Below, piece after piece: positions 27,683-42,794 of a stretch of 64,000 nt of DNA; the stretch's first letter is position 1, and each line of letters opens with the position of its first letter. A program made the translations under genes and the position numbers. Below the pieces are notes generated by a model that was not told the DNA's origin, ran no database searches, and saw nothing but the letters and a program-made list of their open reading frames with translations. This DNA comes from Latrodectus hesperus (taxonomy: Eukaryota; Arthropoda; Arachnida; Araneae; Theridiidae): positions 26,565,651-26,629,650 of the forward strand of contig CM075860.1 of assembly GCA_037975125.1 (NCBI GenBank), read 5' to 3'.

Positions 27683-27860
27683 TTAACCCCAGTTAAATAT
27701 CTTTAAATTATAATTCTATACTTTCAAAATAAATGACTCTTACTGATATTGTTTCACAAAAAATTATAAAATGTACTTATTTTTTGTGAAACAATATAAT
27801 TAATAGTCATTTTGCTTTGAAAGTATCGAGATATAATTTCAAGATTTTAACCTCGATTAA
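27683..27860. mobile_element. Foldback (MITE-like) element
   Basis: Two ~81-bp arms (27683-27763 and 27780-27860) are inverted repeats at roughly 80% identity around a 16-base centre (inner arms TTGTTTCACAAAAAA / TTTTTTGTGAAACAA). The outer ends are TTAACCCCAGTTAAA and TTTAACCTCGATTAA. No coding sequence and no certain target duplication were found. Confidence 0.68.
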
Positions 27861-27869
27861 ATAAAGCAA

Positions 27870-30800
27870 TAATTCAATTAAAAACTATGCAAAATATTCT
27901 TGAATTTTTAGATTTATGGGTTTTTTTAAAGTGCATCAGAACTCTCTTTGAAGAGAACACCTCATAATTAAATGAAAATAAATTCTTGTTTCAGTAGTTT
28001 ATTAAGCAAATTTTACTCATTATTGAACCAATAAAACATGTGTAAAATGTAAATAACTCTATTAAATGTTTCATTTGCAAGTGGGTCAAATTGTTATTTA
28101 AAACATAAAACTATGTTAGTACTTCAATTTCTTAAACTGGTTAGAAATTTGTAACAAATAAATTCAAAATGCCTCTGTCAAATCCAGAAATAAGATTTTA
28201 ATAATTTATTAAAACTATTAATTTTTCAGAAGTATTAAGGAGAAACAATAAATACACTGGTTACGAATACCAATTAAAATTTTAAAATCTTTTATTTATT
28301 TATTTGCTCACGAAAATCATTATTTCTTATAAATTAAAATTAATCCATATTTTTTGCAAGATGAAGCACTCTTAATGCGCATCTATTTTTAGCAAAGTAT
28401 GAGTCTTTCCTTAGGGAATATTTTAATTTTTAAACATATTGTAAGGAATTATAAAAGTACATATGTTTTTTTCATTTCGTAGAAATTCGTTGCAATTAAG
28501 ATGTGTGCATTTAAAATACCAGGTAAGAAAAGAGTTTTAAAAATACATATTTAAGAATTTAAAAATATTTCTATGACATTTTTTGTGAGGTTTCTAAAAA
28601 GTGAGATAAGTTTAGATATTTTAATTGAAATATTTTAATTGATATTATGAGCATTAAAACAAATATACCATTTTTTGAAGAATTAATTTCTTTTAAACCG
28701 CTTAAGAATGTTGTTTTGGTATTTTTAATCATCATTATCCTCATTTACCTAAAAAAATTGCATTTGCAAGAAGGTTAAAATTTTGATTTATTTTTAAATA
28801 TTATTCTAAGAATCTATTTTAATTGCAATGCATGAATTTTTTTCGTGAATAGAGAATTATAATTTTATTTTATGAATCGAACTATTATTATTATATTTTT
28901 TACATGATTGTCTTACTTTAATTTCCTCAATCGAAATTTCAAGACATTAATTTTTTAAACAATATTATATTTATTGAATCAATTACATATAATAAAAATA
29001 AATAAGGCAGATTAAATATCATTTTTTAAAATTTGTGTAAATTTATTCTCATAAAATTTAGCATTTTAAAAATGAAATATTAGTAGATCATTATTGTGAT
29101 GTTTATAAGCAAAATGTATTTTTAATGTAAAAGAGAGAGTTTAATCCATCATTTTTCTTACCAATGTTAATCATTACAGTATAAATTATGTCGCACAAAA
29201 CTCAAGTATGCCTTGTAAATTTTTAAAACTTCTCTTTATGAATTTATTAAGAAAAATATTATGTAGAAAACTAGTTACGAAACCTTGATTTGATGTCAAT
29301 TAATAAAACAATATTGCCTTCAATAATGCTGCTTTAAATTCAAACGAACAAAAGTATACAACACTACTTAATTTTACTTTAATTAAAATCAAATTTAGTC
29401 ACAGAACATATTAATTTCCTATATTTCATCCTACATCCGTGATGAAAATATTATTAATTACATATTAACTAAATATAGACTTAAAATTTATCTTAGTTTA
29501 GAAATATATAAAAAATTAAATTGGATTCAGTAAGAAATGCATTTTATAAAATTCATTCCAAAAATATAAAAGCAATTGATATTTAATATGATTTAAAATA
29601 TAACTATTTAAAATATATAATAAAAATTTTGTTAAATAATTGTTTAATATTCTCATAAAAGTATGACAGATCATACTGTGAATACAAAACTAATAACAAA
29701 ATATGCGAGAAGAATATAAAAAAAAATATTTCTGAAGAAAATGTATCCAAATTATGAATGATTCATATTTAAGAATCAATATTAGTAATTTTTACCAACA
29801 TTAAGAAATTTTTCTAACAAGAATTTAATTTAAAAATATGTAGGATTGTGTTAAGTATTTGCCTAGACATCTATAAATTCAAGGAAAAGTTTCGAAACCT
29901 CGTGAATTTAATTTGATATCAAATATTACATAATAAATTAGGAAAAATTAAAATATAGCTAGTTCACCGAATAAATCTAACAAATATTGATAAATGTGAA
30001 ATTTAAGGTAGAATTTTACTTTTAAGAATAAATTTGAATGTAATTGTTATTTTCCTTACATATTTTTTAGACAATACATAGGAACATTAGCCCTACGTGT
30101 ATGATTCCTTGTGTATTCTATAGAATATTTTACCATACGCATTGAAATATTATTGTTTTGAATATTTGCATATTCTTGAAATTTTGATAAGATTTAAAAA
30201 GAAAAATAAGCATCATGATTGCCTTTTTTCAAATTATATATTTTTATGGAAATAAGTATTGTTAATGAGTCTTAGAATATTATTTCTTTCCTCAAATACT
30301 ATTTTAAATGGTACATTATAATAGTTTCGAAGTAAATACTAAGTTTAAGTACCCAATAATTGAAACGAATACTATCAGAAAATTATTTAATGTATTACAA
30401 ATTGTAATAGAATATTGAAAAATAGAAAACATGTCACCTCAGTTTAAGAACTACATAAGCAAATTGCTTTTGTGGTACAATCATAGAAATAAAATAAGAA
30501 ATGTAATATATATATATAAAGATAAATTTAAGATCAAAATGTAATTTCTGTTTCATATTTGTCCTATAAAAGTTTCTATGATCGATAAACATCATTAAAG
30601 ATTAATCAATCTAAAGTGCTTTCTATTGATTTGGAAAGAAAAATACCCCAACTGACTATAGAGAATTGATATTGAGGATTTTTTATTGCGAGACTGGTGA
30701 TGGAATTGGTAAAAAAATTTATGTTGTACATATTGTCTTAAATAGTATCAGCTATGATTTTCTAATAAATCAAATTTTAAAATATTCACTAAGTATAATA

Positions 30801-32340
30801 CAACCCAAAAGTAAAGTTGCAGACTACATTAAGGATTTATTAGATAGTATACAAATGAGATTAATAATGAAATTTGTATCTTATTCATGGAACTGTGTAA
30901 TGAATGAAATATATTTAATTTACTAAATCGTAAGATAAAATCTGTTATAAAATTGGAAGGCTATTTGGAAAGCTAAAAGAACCTCTTAAATTTTGAAGCT
31001 AACAATTCTCTTGAAAAAGTAAACTATGTATTTTTAAATTTTTACTTATCCATCAAACCTGGTATTTTAGTTTGTAATTTTTATAGCATTATTTTAATAG
31101 CATTGTTTTTTCTTAGTCTTGATTTCTTGAGAAGTGAATACATATAAATTTTGATGAAAGATAAGTTGATCAATTTTAAATTACCCAAATAACATATTGC
31201 TAGCTATTTAAAAACTGAAAAGCAGATGTTTTTGAATTCAATATAAATTCTTCGCAATAAATATCCTGATGTCGAAACAAATAAACTTTAAAATGAATTT
31301 TCATATCATCACAATGGAAGGTTATGCATTTTTTCGCATTTCAATATTTAAAGAGGAAAACATGAATTTGATTTTATTTTCTTTTTAATTCGCTTTTGAT
31401 GAAACAAAATGTAGTAATTTTTAAGTATAATATTTAATATACATGTAACATCCATAATATTATTTAGATAAATTATATATAATAATATATTTATATCTGT
31501 AAATTTAATTATTATTTTACTGAATATTAGTTTAATCAAAAATATCAACAATATAAATCATTAAATAAATATTTGGTTGTTATCCAATGAAATTAAGTTG
31601 TTTTTATTTTAGAAAAATCTATAAAATTCTTTAGAATTGCAATCATTTGAAATCTAGTTTTAATACTGAATCTTTTTCAATTCATAATCAACCAAGTAAG
31701 ATGACCAGTAAAGACTCAAAGATTAATTTGTAAATCATCAAATAACTAGAAGTTTAAAAAGCATTCTAGTACGTCAGAAATCTTCTTCAATTTAAAAATT
31801 AGTGATGATTAACAATATATTATCCTTTAATGCACCGCCATTCAAGCACTGTTTGCAAAACATGACAAATTTAGTTGAATAAATGCGTATGGGTTAATAA
31901 TATAGAATTTAATGCCATAATCTGTTATAAGAGACAAGAGTGCAGAATATAGCATATTTTTGTTACATTGCTTATATTTACAAAATAAAAAAATCCAAGA
32001 TTGTCATTCTGATTATATCAAATTATCATCTTTCCATTTCAATTTTGGAATAAACAACCCAATAGGATTACATTTTTATAAAATGAAGTGGAAATATCAT
32101 GTGATTTATATTGAATTCTTCCACATGTTATATTATGCAATGCAGTAATTAATCGTAGATATTTAGAATTTCTAAAATGTCAGCATTTGTTCCATGAAGC
32201 AAATATTATTGTTTAATGTTAGTGTTTATGATTAAATTATTCTGCAATTTTAATTAATTTGAATTTTATTTATTTGTTATGATAGAAACAATATTTGACA
32301 AATGTTTCCATTTTTTTAAACAATAATTAGAGGTTGTTAA
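27870..32340. other. AT-rich DNA without recognisable gene
   Basis: Very AT-rich sequence. The 86-codon frame at 30666-30926 has no recognisable similarity and no plausible exon boundaries. Confidence 0.55.
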
Positions 32341-32349
32341 TTCAATTTT

Positions 32350-34352
<2,003 letters not shown>

Positions 34353-35022
34353 CACCAGTTTTTTTGAGGTTGAATGTTGTACAATTTGCGTGATAGTGCT
34401 CTGTGTGTCATTTTGTTTCTTCAAAATCGCACGAAAAGTAGCTTGACTAAAGAAATCGCAAATTCTCGCCATCATTTTGCAACTATAAAGATACTTATGA
34501 TGTTATCAAAGATATCATTTCCGTGGATATATGATATCACTGCTTATCACTGCTTCTGTGGAATGATGATACCTTAGGGGAAATAGCTGATTTTTTCACT
34601 CTCAATTTAGTTTTTGACTGTTTTTTAATGAAATCTGTACACGAAATCGAAAATTAGTTTTGATGTAGATAGTTACTGATTATTTTAGGCAAATTTTCGC
34701 AAATATCAGAATATAATTGGCTGCTCAATTCTTAAATAGAGAATATCTGTATACTTTAAAATGATATTTTTCTGTTGCGATGTCATTCATTAATCTATTT
34801 CAGTTTTATAAAGCATTATTTACAACAAAAATAATTGATTTTTACGTGAATTCCCTTGATTTTGGTAGATAATTTTACAATTTGTAAGTCACTACTTTTC
34901 TTTCACGTTCGGAATTAGTAATGCTTCCTTTTAAAAATTTTTACTATAAATTTTATGATATTAAAATTCTCATACGCAGCAGATTTTTCATTCAATAACA
35001 TTTAAATTTATATTGAATTATT

Positions 35023-35091
35023 AGAAACACACATCTCTTTATGCAATATATTATCATTAATAATATATTGCATAAAGAGATGTGTGTTTCT
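35023..35091. repeat. Perfect inverted repeat, ~31-bp arms
   Basis: Arms 35023-35053 and 35061-35091 (starting AGAAACACACATCTCTTTAT) are exact reverse complements with a seven-base centre, or a 32-bp stem with a five-base loop. It would form a very stable hairpin or cruciform. Confidence 0.9.
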
Positions 35092-36076
35092 TTTAATTTT
35101 TTTTAATCTCTAATAAATGAAATATAGTTTAATTCACTTATATTTTAGTTATATATGGTACCGAATGCTACATAATTTAAATTATCTTAATCATACTGCC
35201 AATAATTATCTTTTGTTATTATTTCCACAAAATAGGACAAATATAGTTTATTAAATAAACGATTATTTTTAATATTGTTATGTATAATTAAATATGATAC
35301 TTTAAAATGTACTTACACTAAATATAGGCTTCAAAATTTTTCAAAAATTTTGAAAATGTTAAATGATAAATTTAAAAAGAAAGTTAAGGGAAAATATTTT
35401 AAGGTAAAAATTCAGTTATTTTCCTTCAACACCGGAAAACTCCTTGCTCACTTTTATATATTTGAAGAAATATTTTTCTAGATATTTTCGCTCATTGAGC
35501 GAATCTATACTTTCAGATTCTCCTGCTTGAGAGTGAATTTAAATAATTATTTAATTAAAATTTATCTACTTACGAGGAAACAGGTTTTATCTCTCCTGTT
35601 TACATTGCTAAGCCTTAGAAAAAATGTGCTTAACTTTATTTCAAAAATTTTAAAAAGTTACATTCAAAATATAAAGTTACTAAGTAAGAATTTATAAATT
35701 ATGTTAGATGCTCTTTAGCATCCAGAACTCTTTTTCCTACTTAGACAAAATTAAGGATAGTTTTGTACGATATGTTTTTCAAATATTTTGAATTGTATGT
35801 TATTTTAAGGTATTTAAAATATACGCAAATAAAATCAGAAAATGATGCAATTCTCATTTAACAAAGTTTAAAAAATTAAAGTTATAAATTAATAATTCTG
35901 TAATAAACTGTTTACTTTTGAGATAGTTTAAAAATATTTTTCCACATATTGAATATTTATATGTTTATTACTTTCAGTGTGTTAAGAACTTTATATAGGT
36001 GTTAAAAGCTTTCAGTTATAGAAATTTCAAGAAACCACACAATAATTCTTAAATATCAATTAAAAAATTACATTGC

Positions 36077-36287
<211 letters not shown>

Positions 36288-36904
36288 TCTTTTAATATGT
36301 AATGTGAGAGAATGTAAAGTAATATATTGAAATAAATATTGTAAAGGATACTGTTTGATTGTGTTTGGCTTGTATTTAGATAAAATTAAGAGTTTTGAAA
36401 TAAAATTATTGAATTTTTTTTAATTGGGAAAAAGCTTTCAACTATTTAAAAAATATTTGGAATATGTTTCTATAGCAAAAGTATACTTAAAATTCATTTA
36501 AATCTAATTTAGAAATCATAAATTATCGACATATTACGAAAATATTTGCTATTTTATAAATGGTGAGTATTAGAAAATAACCTACAAACAATAGTTTTAT
36601 TCTACTTTATTTTTGTCACTGTAGTTAATATTTTTTAAATTTTTTGTTGCTTGTATATTTTCTTTATATTTAAAACATAATTTTAAATTTATCTAAATAT
36701 ATTTTAACAAATTAAAACATAAACATATGTTAAATGCCTAATTAAGTTTTACATAACTGAAGAAATATTTGCTACAAAATATACATTAATTTAATTTATT
36801 CACTTTGCCCGTTTATGAATAAATATGCACAAAGAATAAAAATTATTCATTTTTAGATGACATATTTCCCTAATTTTTAAATACTCAATTTTGTTGTGAA
36901 TGCT

Positions 36905-37965
36905 TTAAACAATATCAGTGGTCATAAAATTTCAAACTGCCCAAAAAATACTGCACGATGCACTAAATGCAAGAAAAAAACATCATATTTCTATTTGTCC
37001 GCCTGTTAAAAACACTCCATTGCTGATAACTAACAGCGCTCTAAATTAGATAGACATTTCTAAAACAATTTTTAAGCATTTACAAACTGCTTGTGTTTAC
37101 GTTACTTACCCCACAGTCATTTCTAAATTAACACACTGCATTTTAGATGGTGGTAGCGAAGATAGTTTTGTTCACTCAAACCTCATTGAAAAACTTAAGA
37201 TTAAAGTGGTCAATTTTGCCTCACTTTCAGTTCAAACATTTGAATTTTTTAAATCACAAGAACAACTTAGATGTGTTCAACTGTCACTTTCAAGATTGTT
37301 GAGAAAGCAAGCAATTTCAATCACCTACTTTTAAAGCTCCAATTCCTATACTACACATCCTCCTGTTCTACCACAGAGTACAATTTGCTCAGAAGAAAAG
37401 ATGGAGGGTTGCTGATCCACCGGATGACTCTCCACTTCACATAGAAGTACTTATTGGTGGGAATTGCTTTTGACAAACTCTGTTTCCGTAGAAGCTCTAA
37501 TCAAGCTTTCAAAATCTTTTGTTATGGTACCGTCAATGTTTGGATGGATTTTTAGGGGAACAAGAACACATACTACCATCGCAGATTATACTTCTGCCCA
37601 TCATGTTTGTGCGTAGGTTAAAACTGATTGTTTAAATGATCAGGAACATACTTCTAGGAATTGGAGTCCATACCGATACAAGATGCATAGAAACGAAGAA
37701 TGACTACTTGTAATGAAGAAAATTGATCAGAATTATAGAAAACTTACAGCATTGAAGACAATCGAAGAATTGCGTCTCTGTTTACAAAACCATTGGTCCC
37801 ACTTTTGACTACAAACAAAATTATATTTGAAAACATATTTCATTCTCTTCAAAAAAGACTTACATCTAGGGATGTATTATAGACACGATATGACAAATGC
37901 ATGCTGAATCACATTGAACAAAATCATGTTGAAGTTTGTTCAATCGATGAATCCAATGAGAATCC
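36905..37965 (+). pseudogene. BEL/Pao retrotransposon relic (zinc knuckle, protease, start of pol)
   Basis: Plus-strand fragments occur in BEL/Pao order. A gag-like zinc knuckle (SGHKISNCPKNTARCTKCKKK) lies near 36,916-36,980. A protease-like block with ILDGGSEDSFVHSNLIEKLK begins at 37,140. Then come VLIGGN at ~37,455 and MVPSMFGWIFRGTRTHTT at ~37,525-37,580, and finally YSIEDNRRIASL and NIFHSLQKRL, NHIEQNHVEVCS at ~37,750-37,940 at the approach to the reverse transcriptase. Stops and frame shifts separate the blocks. No LTRs are identified, and the reverse transcriptase, RNase H and integrase are absent. Confidence 0.72.
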
Positions 37966-38734
37966 AGTATAATTAAATATGTCTATATTTTTACACTAAT
38001 AATTTCGAAATAGCAATAATAATTTTTATTTAGAGGAGGGGAATTACCTATGAAACTAAAATCAATTTTCAATGTTTGATGATCTAACAATTTCAATAGC
38101 TTTTGCATTCATTATATTGGCAATGGTTCCAGAGAAAACTCCATTATATTTATCAATCCTGTTTCGATTACTAAGGTATTTTGTAAGTTTTATTTTTTTA
38201 AACAAAACTATTATTTAATACTAGAATAGTGGCCAAAATCATAAGTATTTGCATATTTTGTCAAATTTGAAGAGAACTGAACAAGATGTAAAACCACTAC
38301 TTGGAGACAAAGATGAAAATCATGTAAATATAATACGTAAGCGTACACGTGCATATGAATTGAGTCAGTTGAAGAACAAGCTTTATAAGTACACGTTATA
38401 AAACATCTTTTTGTTCATAAGTACGTTTCGTCGAATTTCTGGAAGTTTTTGTGCAGCAATCAAATGAATTCAAATTATAACAGTAACAATGAGTAATCCC
38501 TAACCTTTAGATGATGAAATGCAGTGAGGAACTGTAGCAAGGTTTTGAAGCAGAACATTCTATAGTCCAGATTTGTGAAAATTTCAATTTGAAGCCCAGC
38601 GTCGTTTGCAACTTATAGAAGCATATACATGAGACCAGATAGATAGCCTGGGCAAGTTCATTCAAGTGCCAATGACCAAATATAAATATAGCAACAGGAA
38701 CCTTTTTCATCAAGAGTGACTGTTTCCAGAAGAC

Positions 38735-39460
38735 GTAGTGTGAGAGGGTTGTTCATAAAAGACCTGCGATTTGCGTCCCACTCACATGCTGCGCATAGCA
38801 GTGCTCAGATGTGAAGAGAGCACATGGTTCAATGAACATAGAGATTGGAGTATAGATCAATGCGCGGTCGTTTTCTTCACTAATGAGTTCTGCTTCAGCT
38901 AAACCATAGATTCCAACCATATGCTCATATCAGGGCTTGGGACAGGGATGAATGCTGGCGCAACATCAACCGTACTTTCATATGGAGAGAACTAGAGAGA
39001 CGCTATCAATGTTTGTGGAATCAACTATTTTGGTAGTGGAAGTTTAATGATATGGTCAGGCATCAAATTAAGTGTCCTTTGTCTCTGTGACAGATATGGA
39101 GGTCATAACAATTGCCTCCATATCTTTCACAGAGACAGTGGAACTACTCTGAACCATCGGGAAATTCTAGAGCATTATGTTCGCCTTTTATGAGGAGCAC
39201 GATATGCGATAACACGAAACTGTTTAGAACTCTTTTGGTAGACGAACTTTTATAAAGTTAGGATATTCACCGGATGGATTGGCCAAGTAGGTCCTCAGGC
39301 TTCAGTCCTGTAGAATCAAGATAATTGACCTCTTAGAGAGGCAACTGCAACTCGCTCCATTCCAAGAACCATCTAAATCGTTGCTGAGCGAAAGTGACCA
39401 ACTGGCATAGGAAATTACAAACTGCCTTATTTCAAGTATGAAATCATACTGCGAGACCAG
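38735..39460 (+). pseudogene. Tc1/mariner-type transposase relic
   Basis: Plus-strand segments match a Tc1-like transposase: RRSVRGLF near 38,737; a W..D.C.VVFFTNEFCFS block at ~38,845-38,900; FGSGSLMIWSGI at ~39,035 (the FGGGSVMVWGGI-type motif); and MDWPSRSSGFSPVE at ~39,270-39,310 (the WPSRSPDLNPIE-type motif). At the first catalytic position the usual F[ST]DE is FTNE, and SPDLNPIE has become SSGFSPVE, so catalytic residues are lost besides many stops. A 22-bp inverted repeat (39081-39136) interrupts the middle. Confidence 0.66.
39081..39136. repeat. Inverted repeat inside the Tc1-like relic, 22-bp arms
   Basis: GTCTCTGTGACAGATATGGA.. (39081-39102) and its reverse complement (39115-39136) differ at one base and are separated by 12 bases. 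It interrupts the transposase-like sequence after the SLMIWSGI motif. Confidence 0.7.
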
Positions 39461-39469
39461 TATATCTTT

Positions 39470-41580
39470 GACAGGAGATCATGCCCCTTATTAATCCATT
39501 TTATTGTTCTTTTCTGCAACAACTGTTTATATGCAAACAATGGTATGTATTGAATCAAGTTTTATATAAACCCGTCAGGTAGTTCTGGAGATAATTGACC
39601 AAACCTGAAAAGTATCATAATTTTGAGAACCAGTGTATTTTCAGTATGTTGATTCCAGAAAAAAAATTATTAATTACCTGTTTATCTAGAGAGGAAAAAA
39701 TTCAATAAATTACTTAAAGAGTATTTCTTTGCCATTGCATAGTTAGAATGTTATACTTAAATATACTTATTCGACACTTTCATAAAACATTTTTCAACAT
39801 ATATGCTTTTCTGAATGCATAATTATTAAATTTTAAATCTATAACAAATACATAAAAGATTTTTTAAAATAAATTTTATTTAGTATATGTATAATACCCA
39901 ATGTAACCCAAGAGATATATTTCAATTATGTTTGATCAAAATTTTTCATTGATAATCAGTTGGTAGCAATATACCACATTTCCTTCTAAAATGCAGTTAA
40001 ATAATGTTAATTGATACCAGTCATATTTTATTCGTAAATAAATTGTTTTTCAAAACATACATTTGTTTTTATAAGAATTGACAAACTGTTAAGAGGTAAA
40101 TTATATAAAGATTATTTAAAAATCAGCTATTTAAATATACATTTTAACTTTATTGATTATTTAAAGTCTTTATCTATATGACAACTAAGAAAGCTTTTTG
40201 ATTAATTTATGGAAAAATTAGTTTTTCTTTAAAATGCATTATTTTGCAATATAAATAATCAATCACTAAATTATATTCAATGATATTTGCTGAATTTCGC
40301 TTTCTATTCTTCATATAGCCAGTATTAAAAGTTTCAATTCCTATTTACTGGAGCAGAGAAATTGTTTAATGTTAAATTTAATTTAATAAATAGATTCCTC
40401 ATTAGGGTTTTAGAATTTAAATGAATCATAGATGTCAAATTAAAATCTATTTTCTAGAATTTGCCCTTATTAAATTACTGCTCATTGTGCTGTTTCATCT
40501 CTCACGTGTTGATAAAGCTGAGTCAGCTTGTAGAATGTCTAGAGGATATTTGCCTTGGAAATTTTGAATCAATTGCTGAGATAATAGAAGATAAATGAGT
40601 AAATTGTTTTATCATTAAGACCATCTCTTTTTGCACTTAAAAGTTGCTCATTTTTTCCTTATAAAGAGTAATCGTAATTATAATTCTTGCACTGTAATTA
40701 TAATGTATGAAATAAATAGGTAAAAATTGAAAAAAAGATCATTAAATTAGAACTTATCATATTCTTTGAAATATATAAGCAGAATTTAATGATATATACT
40801 CTGAGAATAATTTTCTATTCATTGTTATATACATAATATTTAATTATAGATAAAATATAAACATAATAAAATTCTGCATATTTTTTACCTGTTTATTAAG
40901 ATTCATTAAATATAATGAATTTTAGCTTAGAAAGTGAGAAATAATTTGAAGAAATCTATGCTTTACATGTGTTAAATTATTTCCATCAAATAATTTGATG
41001 ATTAATCAATATTTTATTTTTACATATTTCTTCGAAAGAATGGGGAAATGTTTCTGAGCCATTAAACTATTAGGAGACTTTTCTTATAATTATGTTCCTT
41101 ATAATTATTACTAACATTTTCAAACAATTTTCGAAGCTATAATATTACATGAAAAAAGGTTGAAAATTGATGCAACGTAAGATATTACATTGCACCAGAA
41201 GATTTATGTTTATTTTCTGTTTTCTATTTTCATTAGATTGTTTTCTCTTATGGTATTAATCCTAAATTAAAAACAGCAACATTATTAGCAATTTGATTGC
41301 AAATAAATTACGTTAGAGATTGTTAGAATAATGTTTCTCATCTTCTTACTCGTGAATATTACGTATATTCCACATTCATGAAAAATAATGCTTAAAATAA
41401 TTACTTTGAACAGTTTTCTAATCTGGAACAGAATAGGAGTAAATATATTTCCAAAAGAATACAAAATGTAACCATTAAACTAGTTTTAAAAATTAGCTGT
41501 ATTAAAAAATATTATGCAAACAGATTTTAGTCTCTTTTAATAAACTCCCCTTTCATGTTAATTCATCATTAAATACGCGT
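39470..41580. other. AT-rich DNA without recognisable gene
   Basis: No frame, repeat family or promoter-like element is recognised in this stretch. Confidence 0.55.
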
Positions 41581-41583
41581 TTT

Positions 41584-41910
41584 TCACTGTTCACAAAAAC
41601 ACTTTAGTTTGCAATTAGGTATCATTTTCTTCAGTAAGTCTGTTATTTTTATCCTCACTTTTTTCTGATTTTTCCCTGTGAAAGATGTTAGCTTCCTATT
41701 AAATTTTTCAATTTTGGTAAAAGGTAAAGTTTGCAGAATGAGAGATCTGGTGTTTAAGGGGGATGCTCGAGCAGCAAATAATATAGCAACACAATAAGAA
41801 GTACAAAATCTTCTACATTTAGTATTAACAATTGATATACTAAATGTATAAGTTTTCTTCTGTACGTTAACCTTTTTGAAATGCTTAGTTATTTTCTGGC
41901 ACTGTTTCAT
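41584..41910 (-). pseudogene. Possible Penelope-like or related retroelement fragment
   Basis: A 108-codon open frame on the minus strand is less AT-biased than its surroundings and contains TLPFTKIEKFNRKLTSFTG and KVRIKI, followed by KLKCFC. This loosely recalls the LPF...K...VR...C.C stretch downstream of the reverse transcriptase in Penelope-like elements. The match is weak and by eye. It could be a chance frame. Confidence 0.25.
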
Positions 41911-42547
41911 ACTACAAAGCGAACAGTATAATAAAAATTTAATTCACATAATCCCTTCTCTTCAATCTCTTAAAAATGTATTATATTTCGTTCACAAGGA
42001 ACGCTAATTTTTTTTTACTTTCTGTTTCCTTTTTTAATTTTGATCTTGACAACTATAAAACGCACGCATAATACATCAATTTTAAATTAATGATATTATC
42101 TGAACAAGATCTTTTTAATAATGTATCAGAAACTTTTGTTCATTTCTCTAAATGAAAATGAAAATGAATAATGTCTACATACTTTTTAAATTTTTCGTTC
42201 TCTTATAACCTGAACAACTTCCGGTGCATTCGAGTGTTTCAGTAATGATTTTTAATTTTGCAGTGTATAATTAATATGTGGTTTGTTATTTTTTAATGTT
42301 TTCTATGTTTCATTATTTTTACTTTTTTATTTTTATTGTTACATGTTTTATTATTTTTATTATTTGTGCAGCTGCATTTTTTTATTGTTTAAGCAGCTGA
42401 ATGATTAGAGACTGTAGTTAAATTCTAAAATTTGGTTTTGACTCTGTTCATGCATATATATCTGTAATAGTTTGAAATTTATTTTAATACATAGTTTCTG
42501 ACTGAAAGAAAATCTTCAATGAAAACGAAAAGATGGTAGATTTATGT

Positions 42548-42790
42548 TGTTGTTATTGTGGTTGTTATTTATGACATTTGGACAAGCCAAACTTGCAACG
42601 CCATTGGCTATGCGAATTTAAGTGATTAGGATGCGTCTTTCGTTTAACCAGAGCTCCATGAAGGTGCAAGTGCCACATTGCTCTAAACTCCTCTGATAGA
42701 TGGCACCACCAGAGAATCCACCCCTTAATTTTGACTTTGAGCTGAGGGGTGAAAATTTTCTCCAGACAAGCCATTCCATCCATCATACAT
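42548..42790 (-). mobile_element. 5'-truncated SINE, family A
   Basis: The minus-strand copy retains the 3' body (CTCAAAGTCAAAATTAAGGG, then the GGAGCTCTGG region and the GGCTTGTCCAAATGTCATAA tail) but lacks the tRNA head. The open frames across it are shadows of the repeat. Confidence 0.75.
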
Positions 42791-42794
42791 TATT

